In this document: piece by piece, positions 35,230 to 43,883 of the stretch
Numbering within the stretch: position 1 is the stretch's first letter
Layout of the letters: each line of letters begins with the position of its first letter
NCBI GenBank assembly: GCA_049472395.1
Contig: JBLIRR010000004.1
Coordinates: 124,001 to 188,000, forward strand
Direction of reading: 5' to 3'
DNA: 64,000 nt
Source of the DNA: JBLIRR01 sp049472395
GTDB lineage: Bacteria; SZUA-182; DTGQ01; JBLIRR01
Made by a program: the position numbers and the translations under genes
The notes under the pieces: model-generated
Told to the model about the DNA's origin: nothing
Seen by the model: the letters and a program-made list of their open reading frames with translations, nothing else
The model's database searches: none

Positions 35230-36210
35230 ATGCGTCATAGATGGTATTCTGCTCTCCACTATCTGTATGTAGTGAACATGCTATTGTTCTTTATCGGGTG
35301 CAGGAGCGGTTTAAGAGAAACAGTAGATAAATCTAAAAAATTCCAGCGTCTGCCCCTTGAGGTTGAAGCTCAGGTGGATAAACCTGTAGCAGAAGTGGGT
35401 GATATTATTAAATATAAAGTAACGATCAATGCCATTCCGGAGATTTCCCCCATCATCCCGGAGATCGGCTCCTCTCTTCATGGTTTGAGGATTATCAATA
35501 TGGAAGCGAAGGGCCCTTCGGAAATTGATAACAGAAAAGTGTGGGAGAAATCCTATGAAATGCAGGCAGATATTGTAGGTTCATATATCATTCCACCGGT
35601 GACAATAAAATATGAGGATGCCGAAGGTAAGGAATATCAAGCAACGACGGCGCAACTATTCATCGAGGTTAAATCGATACTCAACGCTGATCCGAATCAT
35701 CAAGTATCTGGCGATATCAAGGATATTCATCCCTTAGAGGATATTGAAACAGGCTACGACTTTTATGTGTGGGTAGGGATAATAGCCGGAATTTTACTTA
35801 TCGTAGGACTTGTCGTGATATGGCGAAAAAGGAAGAAGGTGGAAGCGCCTGTTGTGCGTCCCTCACATGAGGTTGCCGCCGAAGCTCTTACCGCTCTTAA
35901 GCAAGCCTCTTTTTTGGATGAAGGAGACTTCCGAGGGTATTATTTTAGACTCTCGGAGATCTTTCGTGAGTATTTGGAATCACGATACAGATATCCTGCT
36001 GTGGAGAAAACGAGCGAAGAGTTGATCCCGTTTCTTGAAAAGCTTTCCATTACTCGAGAATTCAAAGATTCAACACGTTCTTTGATGAAGAGGGCAGATA
36101 TGGCAAAATTCGCAAAATTTAAACCAGACGTGGATATTGCCCAGAAGGATTGTCTGAGGGTGGAAGATTTTGTGCATGAAACTGCAGAAAAACCGAGTGA
36201 GGAACACTAG
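35230..36210 (+). CDS. BatD-like membrane/lipoprotein
   Basis: 326 residues. The N-terminal hydrophobic stretch ends FFIGCRSG, a plausible lipoprotein site. Residues 38-160 form an Ig-like beta domain with VEAQVDKPVAEVGDIIKYKV and WEKSYEMQADIVGSYIIPPVTI, as in BatD proteins. One membrane helix (about 180-198) is followed by a Lys/Arg-rich stop-transfer and a cytoplasmic helical domain similar to DUF4381-type tails. The VWA protein BatA starts on the very next base. BatD and BatA belong to the Bacteroides aerotolerance type operon; its MoxR ATPase and DUF58 members are missing here. No good ribosome site is visible before ATG 35230. Confidence 0.75.
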   Translation: MRHRWYSALHYLYVVNMLLFFIGCRSGLRETVDKSKKFQRLPLEVEAQVDKPVAEVGDIIKYKVTINAIPEISPIIPEIGSSLHGLRIINMEAKGPSEIDNRKVWEKSYEMQADIVGSYIIPPVTIKYEDAEGKEYQATTAQLFIEVKSILNADPNHQVSGDIKDIHPLEDIETGYDFYVWVGIIAGILLIVGLVVIWRKRKKVEAPVVRPSHEVAAEALTALKQASFLDEGDFRGYYFRLSEIFREYLESRYRYPAVEKTSEELIPFLEKLSITREFKDSTRSLMKRADMAKFAKFKPDVDIAQKDCLRVEDFVHETAEKPSEEH

Positions 36211-37215
36211 ATGCAATTTTTTCGCTTTGAGGATCCATGGCTGCTTTTATTATTGATTCTTATACCATGTATTGTGTATGTGTATATCAAGGGTTTTGGC
36301 CGTGGCCGTATTAAATTCTCCTCTATTCATAATCTGAAAAAGCTCAAGACTTCACGCTCGCTCTATTTTCGACATCTGTTGATCGGAATGCGCTCCCTCT
36401 GTATTGCGTTGCTTATAATTGCCCTCGCACGGCCTCAATCGGGCAATAAAACTACTGAATATATAAGCGAAGGTGTGGATATTATGCTATGCCTTGATAC
36501 CTCAGGCAGCATGCAGGCCCTTGATTTCAAGTTGAAGGGAGAGCGCGTGGACCGTCTTGCTGTGGTAAAGAATGTGGTAGAGGAGTTTATTAAGGGAAGA
36601 AAAAGTGATAGAATAGGAATGGTTGTATTTGGCGAGGAAGCCTTTACCCAATGTCCTCTGACTCTTGATTATGGTGTGCTCGTGACTTTTTTACAACAGG
36701 TAAAGATAGGTATGGCAGGTGACGCCACAGCCATAGGGTCTGCTCTTGGCACAGCGGTGAAGCGACTCAAGGATTTGGAAGCGAAATCACGGATTGTTAT
36801 CCTATTGACTGATGGACGTAGTAATGCCGGAAGAATTAGTCCGGCTGCTGCCGCTCAAATAGCAAAAAAATTTGATGTTAAAGTATATACTATCGGAGTG
36901 GGAACTGAAGGTGAGGCGCCCTTTTTGGTTGAGCACCCTCTGTTTGGGAAGCATTATGTCTATCAGCGTGTGGACCTTGATGAAGACACCATGAAAGAGA
37001 TAGCGACAATTACGGGAGGGATGTATTTCAGGGCCATGGATACAAAAGCCCTTGAGAATATCTATGAAAAGATTGATAAAATGGAAAAGACTGAAGTAAA
37101 AGTCAAAGAGTATATGGAATATAACGAGCTTTTTTGGTGGTTTGTAATTTCGGCCCTGCTTTTATTATTCGGCGAAATTATCCTGTCACAGACCCGTTTC
37201 CGAAAAATTCCTTAA
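36211..37215 (+). CDS. BatA-like VWA-domain membrane protein
   Basis: 334 residues. Two N-terminal membrane helices (about 10-27 and 56-74), a von Willebrand factor A domain (86-290) with an intact MIDAS (LDTSGSM, Asp96, Ser98, Ser100; TDGRSN further on), and a C-terminal helix (about 310-328). The layout is that of BatA/BatB, which act with MoxR-type ATPases in periplasmic protein assembly or stress tolerance. It abuts the BatD-like gene without a gap. Confidence 0.88.
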   Translation: MQFFRFEDPWLLLLLILIPCIVYVYIKGFGRGRIKFSSIHNLKKLKTSRSLYFRHLLIGMRSLCIALLIIALARPQSGNKTTEYISEGVDIMLCLDTSGSMQALDFKLKGERVDRLAVVKNVVEEFIKGRKSDRIGMVVFGEEAFTQCPLTLDYGVLVTFLQQVKIGMAGDATAIGSALGTAVKRLKDLEAKSRIVILLTDGRSNAGRISPAAAAQIAKKFDVKVYTIGVGTEGEAPFLVEHPLFGKHYVYQRVDLDEDTMKEIATITGGMYFRAMDTKALENIYEKIDKMEKTEVKVKEYMEYNELFWWFVISALLLLFGEIILSQTRFRKIP

Positions 37216-37228
37216 AAAGGATAAATAA

Positions 37229-38272
37229 ATGCAATTTATTAGAAATAGCATAGCGAGATTGGAACCTTATGTGCCGGGATATCAACCGGAGGATGAGAGG
37301 GCTATTAAATTAAATACCAACGAGAACCCATACCCTCCGTCAAAACATGTCCTCAAAGCACTTAAAGATGCGGTAAGCGGGAAGCTCCGTCTTTATCCTG
37401 ATTCAACATGGCGGAATCTTCGCCGCACTGCTTCACATACCTATACTATAGGGGAAGAGTATCTATTTTTCGGAAATGGCTCTGATGAGATTCTCTCGTT
37501 TATTTTCCGCACCTTTATTGATAAAAATGATATCGTCCTCGCACCCTATCCCACCTATAGCTATTATGAAGTCATGGCCCATATTCACGATGCCCAATTT
37601 CAGTATATTGAGACTGATGATTCATTTGCTATCCCCCTTGAGAAATTAAAGAAAAGCAGCGCAAAAATAGTTTTTTTTTCAAATCCCAATACTCCTACAG
37701 GATTATTTATAGAGGAGAGTGAAATAGAGGATTTTTTAAAGAGTTTTAATGGACTTGTGGTTCTTGACGAGGCGTATATTGATTTTGCCCCGAAGAGCGC
37801 TTATCAATTGGTAAAAGCCTATAATAACCTTATCGTGGTGCGGACCTTTTCGAAATCTTTTTCCCTTTGTGGGCTCCGGGTTGGTTATTGTTTTGCCGAT
37901 CCGGAATTGATATATGCCCTCCTGAAAGTTAAGGAATCTTACAATATTAATACACTCAGCCAGATCGCTGCCGCAAAAGCCTTGGAAGATATTGACCATA
38001 TGAAGGAAAACAGCAGAAAGATCATACAGGTGAGGGGAAAATATACCAAGGTATTAAAAACAATGGGTTTTTCTGTCCTCCCTTCTGCGAGCAATTTTAT
38101 CTTTGTTAAGCATGAACGGGTTCCCTCAAGGGAGATATATGAGTATCTATTTACACATAACATTTTTATTCGTTATTTTAAGGCAAGGAGACTGGATGAA
38201 TATCTGCGGATCACAATCGGCACAGAGGACCACATGCAGCAGCTCATAGAGAAAATTTCAGAAACGATTTAG
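37229..38272 (+). CDS. hisC: histidinol-phosphate aminotransferase
   Basis: 347 residues, the usual length. A PLP fold-type I aminotransferase that converts imidazole-acetol phosphate and glutamate to histidinol phosphate. Motifs: KLNTNENPYPPS, YPDSTWRNLR, FGNGSDEIL, SNPNTPTG, VLDEAYIDF (Asp180) and TFSKSFSLCGLRVGY, in which Lys209 is the Schiff-base lysine. AAGGAT precedes ATG 37229. It follows batA by 13 bp without a pathway link; no other his gene is in the window. Confidence 0.94.
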   Translation: MQFIRNSIARLEPYVPGYQPEDERAIKLNTNENPYPPSKHVLKALKDAVSGKLRLYPDSTWRNLRRTASHTYTIGEEYLFFGNGSDEILSFIFRTFIDKNDIVLAPYPTYSYYEVMAHIHDAQFQYIETDDSFAIPLEKLKKSSAKIVFFSNPNTPTGLFIEESEIEDFLKSFNGLVVLDEAYIDFAPKSAYQLVKAYNNLIVVRTFSKSFSLCGLRVGYCFADPELIYALLKVKESYNINTLSQIAAAKALEDIDHMKENSRKIIQVRGKYTKVLKTMGFSVLPSASNFIFVKHERVPSREIYEYLFTHNIFIRYFKARRLDEYLRITIGTEDHMQQLIEKISETI

Positions 38273-38330
38273 TTTATATAAAAATAGTGCTCTTACGTAA
38301 AATTTTCTCAGAATATTCAGCAATTTTATT

Positions 38331-38747
38331 ATGAAATCTTATGAATACATAAATCATACAGCCGATATTGGCATGAGGGCCTATGGAAGAAGCCTTCGCG
38401 AATTAGTGCAGCATGCGGGAGAAGGATTTATCAATCTTATCACTGACAGGGAAAAGATTGGAGAATCATTAGAGGAACATATAGTAGTAAGCGCAGTTTC
38501 TATTGAAGATTTAATAATAGAGTGGTTAAATGAACTCAATTATCTTTTCGAGGTGAAAACTCTCCTTTTCAAGAGATTTTTGATCGATATAACCGCTGAT
38601 ACTGCTCTTGATGCTTGCTGCCGTGGTGAGCGGTATGATCCCGATCGCCATGAAATAAAGACGCTTATAAAGGCTGTGACGTATCATAAATTAAAGGTCG
38701 AGAAGAGAGGCAGCGTATGGGAAGCATGTATTATTTTTGATATTTAA
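38331..38747 (+). CDS. archease
   Basis: 138 residues, the typical length. Archease activates RtcB RNA ligase by helping guanylate it over many turnovers. The N-terminal NHTADIGMRAYG with Asp12 is the conserved metal-binding start, LIIEWLNELNYLFE is the family core helix, and the protein ends IIFDI with the conserved C-terminal aspartate (Asp137). The rtcB gene follows 42 bp later, which supports the call. Confidence 0.93.
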   Translation: MKSYEYINHTADIGMRAYGRSLRELVQHAGEGFINLITDREKIGESLEEHIVVSAVSIEDLIIEWLNELNYLFEVKTLLFKRFLIDITADTALDACCRGERYDPDRHEIKTLIKAVTYHKLKVEKRGSVWEACIIFDI

Positions 38748-38789
38748 TTTCCGGTATCTATATTTCAAGGATATCAAAGGAGAGAGAAT

Positions 38790-40232
38790 ATGTCGGAGGA
38801 ATTAAAGCTTCAACAGATAGATCAATATCGATGGCGAATACCCAAACAGGGTAAGATGAATACCGACGGGATTATTTATGCTGAGAGGAAAATGCTCCAT
38901 GATATTAATAAAGAGCACACCTATCAGCAAGTGGCCAACGTCGCATGTCTACCGGGGATTGTAGGACAAAGCCTTGCAATGCCTGATATTCATTGGGGAT
39001 ATGGATTTCCTATCGGAGGAGTAGCTGCATTTGATTCTGACGAGGGGATCGTATCTCCGGGTGGTGTGGGATATGATATAAACTGCGGGGTACGGCTTAT
39101 TCGATCAAACCTGGACCGTTATCACATTAAAGAGAGGATAAAGGATTTGATAGAACAGATTTTTCGTAACGTTCCCTCAGGAGTTGGGGCACGGCGAAAG
39201 GACCTCAAATTAAACCAAAAGGATGAAAAAGCTATTCTGCAAGAAGGGGTCCAATGGGCAATCAGCAAAGGGTATGGAGTCCCACGGGATATGGAGTGTA
39301 TGGAGGATGGAGGATGTATCCCTGGCGCAGATCCTGATCTTTTATCTCAGAGGGCCCTGGAAAGAGGCCAAGCACAGCTCGGGACATTAGGCTCGGGAAA
39401 TCACTTCATCGAAATAGGCTACGTATCTGAGATTTATGATGAGAGGATCGCTGCTGCCTTAGGTCTGCGCCGTGATGGGATCACCATTATTATCCATTCA
39501 GGATCACGGGGCCTCGGGCATCAAGTATGCGATGATTTTATCAAAGTGATGAGGAAATCATCAGAGAAATACAAGATTGATCTTCCGGATCAGCAATTGT
39601 GTTGCGCTCCTCTGCATTCTCGCGAAGGGAAAAATTACCTGGCGGCAATGGCCTGTGCAGCTAATTTTGCGTTCACAAATCGCCAACTGATGATGCATTG
39701 GGTGAGGGAATCTTTTTCGCACGTCATGGGAGAAAAGGATTTAGGTCTCGATCTAATCTATGATGTATGCCACAATATCGCGAAATTCGAGAATGTTATT
39801 ATAGCCGGTAAAAACAGAAAAGTATGCGTTCATCGCAAAGGAGCTACCAGGGCTTTCCCCCCTCATCATCCGGAAACAGGGAAAATATATAAGGAGATTG
39901 GACAACCGGTCTTAATACCGGGTGACATGGGGAGATATTCCTATGTACTTGTCGGAACAGAGCAGGCTTTAAAAGAAACCTTCGGGAGTACCTGCCATGG
40001 TGCAGGACGGGTCATGAGCCGGCGCCAGTCAAAAAAATTCGGCAAGGACCATAAGGCTGAGAGAGAGCTTCTTGATAAAGGCATACTCATTCGCGCTGCC
40101 AGCCGTAGGACCATCCTGGAGGAGCTCCCTGAGGCGTATAAGGACGTCGCCGATGTGGTCAATGTGGTGGAAGGCGCAGGGCTGAGTAAAAAGGTCGTCA
40201 AATTAACGCCGTGTGCCGTGGTAAAGGGATAA
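38790..40232 (+). CDS. rtcB: RNA-splicing ligase RtcB
   Basis: 480 residues, full length. RtcB joins 2',3'-cyclic-phosphate or 3'-phosphate RNA ends to 5'-OH ends using GTP and manganese. Metal-binding and guanylylation motifs are present: GGVGYDINCG (Asp96, Cys99), GTLGSGNHFIEIG, IHSGSRGLGHQ, VCHNIAKFE, HRKGATRAF, and PGDMGRYSYVL. AAGGAGAG precedes the ATG. Archease is directly upstream; no RtcR regulator is present. Used for tRNA repair or splicing and for rRNA repair in bacteria. Confidence 0.97.
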   Translation: MSEELKLQQIDQYRWRIPKQGKMNTDGIIYAERKMLHDINKEHTYQQVANVACLPGIVGQSLAMPDIHWGYGFPIGGVAAFDSDEGIVSPGGVGYDINCGVRLIRSNLDRYHIKERIKDLIEQIFRNVPSGVGARRKDLKLNQKDEKAILQEGVQWAISKGYGVPRDMECMEDGGCIPGADPDLLSQRALERGQAQLGTLGSGNHFIEIGYVSEIYDERIAAALGLRRDGITIIIHSGSRGLGHQVCDDFIKVMRKSSEKYKIDLPDQQLCCAPLHSREGKNYLAAMACAANFAFTNRQLMMHWVRESFSHVMGEKDLGLDLIYDVCHNIAKFENVIIAGKNRKVCVHRKGATRAFPPHHPETGKIYKEIGQPVLIPGDMGRYSYVLVGTEQALKETFGSTCHGAGRVMSRRQSKKFGKDHKAERELLDKGILIRAASRRTILEELPEAYKDVADVVNVVEGAGLSKKVVKLTPCAVVKG

Positions 40233-40242
40233 CATATCCCGT

Positions 40243-42672
40243 TTAGTGCGAATTATTAAATTGCCAATTCTTTTGCAGGTTTATCCAGACAGAGCTATTC
40301 CACCACTCAATCGCCTGATCTGAGAGCCCTTCACCTTTCCACTGAGGCGGCAGGGTCCATAATGTCGGTCTTTCATAGTGTGTTGGCCAATTCCATGTAT
40401 AGGGAGCAGGGAATCCCACCTCCTTCGGTGGTTGTGATGGGTCGGATGGCGTATTCTTGGTCAAGCGAATAATAAAGGTCCCAGGTTCCTCTAAGCTTCC
40501 CGAATAAAAGGTCGTTGACCGCATATTTTTAATAACCACATTATTAATATCTGGCGTACTGCCCTGAAACAATTGGAAATAACCGCATTCGGATAAATAC
40601 GCAGGGTCCCACTCCAGGGTTATAAACTCTCCCGGAAACGTGCTGCATATTTCAAAAAACCATACGAATTCTGTTGGTCCGCTGTTTCTGATATCCTCTA
40701 TATTGTTACCGGTGTCTCCTTTTATGATAAGACAATCCCCTGCATCCTCTGATTGCACTGTAAAAGGAATGTTAGCGATGCCTATAGTCACGCTCTCTTG
40801 AGGAATTTCCAGTGCATTAATTGTCAAGGTAAAGTAGCAGCCTTCATCGATATTCCCCGAACAATCATTATCTATACCATCAAAGATATCCTCTGCATAA
40901 GGATTTATAGCAGGATGAGAATCATTACAATCACCACCGATGGTGACATATCCTGAAGGGATACTGCACCCTTCAAATGAGAGAGTGCTATCGCCAAAAC
41001 CATCTCCATCCGCATCAGCATAATAGAGAGTCGTCATTCCTTCATCTATGGAGTTATTGCAATTATTATCTTTGCCGTCACAAATCTCATCTGCCCCGGG
41101 ATATACTTCCTCATCATCGTCATCACAATCATGTGCGTTTGCTACATATCCCGGAGGGGCATTTGCAGCTTCCACAAAGACCAGGGGATTGCCATATCCA
41201 TCCCCATCCGTATCCACATAAAACTTTGTTGCGATACCCTCATCTATCACACCGTCACAATCATTATCCTTTCCGTCAAAGACTTCTTCAGCTCCCGGAT
41301 AACTATTTTTATCATTATCATTGCAGTCCTTTGAATTAGCTACATATCCGGAAGGGGCGAAACAGGCTTCTTTTTTCACATTGATATTGCCATACCCATC
41401 TGCGTCGGCATCCTCATAAAATATCCCCATTAATCCTTCATCTATTTTCCCGTCGCAGTCATTATCTTTTCCATCACAAATCTCACCTGCACCGGGATAT
41501 ACCTCTAAATCATCGTCATCGCAATCGGTTGAAAGTGTGACATACCCTTGAGGGGGAGTTGCAGCCTCCACAAAGACCAGGGGATTGCCATATCCATCCG
41601 CATCCGCATCCGCATAATATCTCGTCGTGGCCCCTTCATCTATCCCTTCATCTATAACACCGTTGCAGTTATTATCTTTTCCATCGAACACTTCTTCGGC
41701 TCCCGGATGAACATTTGTATCAGAATCATCGCAATCTCCTGCATTGTTTACATATCCGAAGAGGGGAGGAGTGCACAATTCAATGGATTGATTGATATCT
41801 CCATAGCCGTCTGCGTCTGCATCCAAATAATAGATGATTGACACATCCTCATCAATCAATTCATCACAATCATTGTCTTTCCCGTCGCAGATCTCAGGAT
41901 TATTGGGGAACCGGGCGGGATCATTATCATCACAGTCACCCTGATCTTCGCTATATCCATCCTGGTCATCATCCGTCGCGGATGCCTGCTTTTCAAGGCG
42001 AACAGTGGCAATTTCTGTCAAATTGCCCACGTATGGATATGCGCGGGAAGGGAAATATTCATCAACACCCTCAACCTCAATCACAAGGAGATGATCTCCT
42101 TCGTGAAGTGAATAAGGGGCGCCATTATCGCTGCGAAGATTTCCCAATACATATTCCCAGCTCTCTCCTTTATCAATGCGCGCAGAGACAAGGCATGATT
42201 CTGAATTTTCATTCTTTGCCCTTAAAAATAGTATGCCATCATTTGACAGAGAATCTCCCGAGCTTTCTATTGTGCCTATTCGAAGCTCATTCCCCGGCAA
42301 AGTCGGCATTGAGTAAGGAAAAGTTTTGAAAGAATAAAACGCTGCATTGTTATTATCTATAACGCCGTCTGTTTCAACATAAAAGGAATAGACAGTATTG
42401 GGGCTCAAGCGGGTAATTTTTACATAGTGCGTATAGCCGGTTTTCGTATCCTGCGCTCTCTCATATTCAAGCATAGTAGGACTTTTGTAGTATACCGAAC
42501 CTGTAGATGATATATCGGTAATCCAAGAAATAGTCGCAGAGCCGCTTTCATTGAGATTTGAGACCCTGATGTTGCTAATGATTTCAGCCCCTGCACACGG
42601 TATTATCTTCACGGTTAAAAAAATAACTAGTATGATAAGGCATAATCTGATAAATAACCTTTCATATCTCAT
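40243..42672 (-). CDS. secreted protein with fibronectin-like domain and six MopE repeats
   Basis: 809 residues. A signal peptide (about 1-29) and a fibronectin type III-like domain (ISNIRVSNLNESGSATISWITD, about 30-115) precede six tandem MopE-type putative metal-binding repeats (about 237-612), each with GDCDDxD, DGKDNDCD and IDEG. The name comes from the copper protein MopE of Methylococcus; in the repeats Asp/Asn clusters more likely bind calcium. The C-terminal 190 residues form beta-rich modules and end in a Trp/Pro-rich stretch. GGAGGGAC precedes the ATG. It is an extracellular structural or adhesive protein by inference and converges with rtcB. Confidence 0.85.
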   Translation of the reverse strand: MRYERLFIRLCLIILVIFLTVKIIPCAGAEIISNIRVSNLNESGSATISWITDISSTGSVYYKSPTMLEYERAQDTKTGYTHYVKITRLSPNTVYSFYVETDGVIDNNNAAFYSFKTFPYSMPTLPGNELRIGTIESSGDSLSNDGILFLRAKNENSESCLVSARIDKGESWEYVLGNLRSDNGAPYSLHEGDHLLVIEVEGVDEYFPSRAYPYVGNLTEIATVRLEKQASATDDDQDGYSEDQGDCDDNDPARFPNNPEICDGKDNDCDELIDEDVSIIYYLDADADGYGDINQSIELCTPPLFGYVNNAGDCDDSDTNVHPGAEEVFDGKDNNCNGVIDEGIDEGATTRYYADADADGYGNPLVFVEAATPPQGYVTLSTDCDDDDLEVYPGAGEICDGKDNDCDGKIDEGLMGIFYEDADADGYGNINVKKEACFAPSGYVANSKDCNDNDKNSYPGAEEVFDGKDNDCDGVIDEGIATKFYVDTDGDGYGNPLVFVEAANAPPGYVANAHDCDDDDEEVYPGADEICDGKDNNCNNSIDEGMTTLYYADADGDGFGDSTLSFEGCSIPSGYVTIGGDCNDSHPAINPYAEDIFDGIDNDCSGNIDEGCYFTLTINALEIPQESVTIGIANIPFTVQSEDAGDCLIIKGDTGNNIEDIRNSGPTEFVWFFEICSTFPGEFITLEWDPAYLSECGYFQLFQGSTPDINNVVIKNMRSTTFYSGSLEEPGTFIIRLTKNTPSDPSQPPKEVGFPAPYTWNWPTHYERPTLWTLPPQWKGEGLSDQAIEWWNSSVWINLQKNWQFNNSH
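40839..41964 (-). repeat. MopE-repeat coding array with a dimeric period
   Basis: Six roughly 66-codon repeats. The units alternate between EICDGKDN and E-V/I-FDGKDN types, and a near-identical stretch starts at 41165 and again at 41561 (396 bp, exactly two units apart). The array therefore grew partly by duplicating a two-unit block. Confidence 0.75.
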
Positions 42673-43098
42673 AAATCTGTCCCTCCTAAAATTGTATACT
42701 TTATTGTATGAAGTTATATGTAGTATGCTATTGGATTATTCTCTTTGTAACTCACTAATTGGCTACATTTTTTTAGTCTATACAAATTATACCTCAAAAG
42801 TATAAAAAGATATAATTTTTTTATTACATTAGGAATTTTATTTCATTTACAGGCATTATTGTTGGCCCGTTACCTTCGAGGGGATTTGGACGGTTATCCG
42901 CCATTTATATGGAAATAAGAATGTCAGAGATTTTTTGAGCATGTTTATGTTGGATACTACTTTTATCACCAGTATAAAAAAATTTTTCTAAGCCCTGTAA
43001 TTCTATAATCAGATTTGGCTGAATATATAATATTTAAAAATGGCCAAATCTTTTGTTTTTTTATTGAACCAGTGCCTGCATAAATGACATGCTCATGC
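42673..43098. other. 426-bp intergenic region
   Basis: No gene seen. The part next to 42672 is the leader of the MopE-repeat gene. Further on there is an AT-rich stretch, and a hairpin at 43011-43051 with a T-rich run after it on the plus strand. Confidence 0.5.
43011..43064 (+). terminator. terminator-like hairpin (plus-strand orientation)
   Basis: AGATTTGGC (43011-43019) pairs with GCCAAATCT (43043-43051) across a 23-nt AT-rich loop, and TTTTGTTTTTTTA follows. No plus-strand gene ends nearby, so it could guard against antisense transcription or be a leftover of a lost gene. Confidence 0.4.
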
Positions 43099-43581
43099 TC
43101 AATAGGATTTTTCTTCCTGATAGTCTAATTGTTTTTTCACTGTTACTCTATATTTATGAAAGAGCGCGGCAACAAAATTAAAAACAAATATAAAGATAAG
43201 TGCTAATGAACGCATCCAAATTTCATGTCTGTCTGTAAAAAACAATTGCTGGGAAAAAGCCCCTTCATGGAATAGATAAGTATGGATGAAGGATTCAAAA
43301 ATCCAATAGAAAATCCCAAAAGATAAAGATATTAAACAGACAATAGAGATAAGGGAGAGTTCAATGTTGAGCTTCTTTTTTACCCAGGCAGCAAGGGTTG
43401 AAGGATAGCGGACGCATATTAAATTTGAAATAAATATAAGAAGAATAGTAAATGAACGCATCCACAGCTCATGTACGGTGGGGGAAAGCAGTTGCTGCAG
43501 CAAAGTTCCCTCATAAAATACATATACATGGACGAAAGATTCTAAAACCCAATAAAAAAGTGCAATTCCAATTTCTATCAT
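43099..43581 (-). CDS. small membrane protein made of a duplicated sensor-type membrane domain
   Basis: 160 residues from ATG 43581, chosen because AAGGAGG is ideally placed before it; an ATG ten codons upstream lacks one. The protein is an internal duplication: residues 5-60 and about 88-142 both read FYW--ES--H---F-EG---QQL-----HE-WMRS, followed by a hydrophobic helix. Each half has two membrane helices. The motif resembles N-terminal membrane sensing modules that precede PAS or histidine-kinase domains in deltaproteobacteria-like proteins, but here no signalling domain follows. Function unknown. Confidence 0.72.
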   Translation of the reverse strand: MIEIGIALFYWVLESFVHVYVFYEGTLLQQLLSPTVHELWMRSFTILLIFISNLICVRYPSTLAAWVKKKLNIELSLISIVCLISLSFGIFYWIFESFIHTYLFHEGAFSQQLFFTDRHEIWMRSLALIFIFVFNFVAALFHKYRVTVKKQLDYQEEKSY

Positions 43582-43883
43582 AATATATCCTCCTTGGCCC
43601 TTTAAATACATTAAGAGAATATTTTAATAATGAGAATTGTGAATTAATATAATAAATATGACAAAAAAACTGAGTTCTTTAGAATTATTATACCTATAAT
43701 TGTAGAGAAAGCAAGTAAAATAATACAATCAAAAGATTATTTTTATGGACGAGAATATCAACCATAAATAAAATCAATTTATTTGTGATAACAACCCATA
43801 ATTTAATCATATCTCTTGACATTTTTACCGCTTTATTATATCCTATACCAAGAATAAAAACTCAATAATAATAGAGAATATAT
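43582..43883. other. 302-bp AT-rich intergenic region
   Basis: No gene seen. It holds the ribosome site of the small membrane protein at its left end and a promoter (43816-43844) for the ATPase at its right end. Confidence 0.5.
43816..43844 (+). promoter_or_regulatory. sigma70-type promoter for the AAA/DUF4143 gene
   Basis: Perfect TTGACA (43816-43821), 17-bp spacer, TATCCT (43839-43844), about 40 bp before ATG 43884. Confidence 0.55.

Noticed and set aside
36211..40232. Bat, hisC, archease and rtcB as one functional stress operon
   Set aside because: Spacing allows co-transcription, but hisC is ordinary metabolism and no shared regulator site was seen.
40226..40240. Small hairpin GGGATA-ACA-TATCCC between rtcB and the MopE-repeat gene
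   Set aside because: Only 6 bp of stem and no T-run on either strand; not enough for a terminator call.
41548..42329. Plus-strand open frames across the MopE array, rich in His, Pro and Arg
   Set aside because: Antisense of repetitive Asp/Gly codons yields long frames by composition; no ribosome site and repeats follow the real gene.
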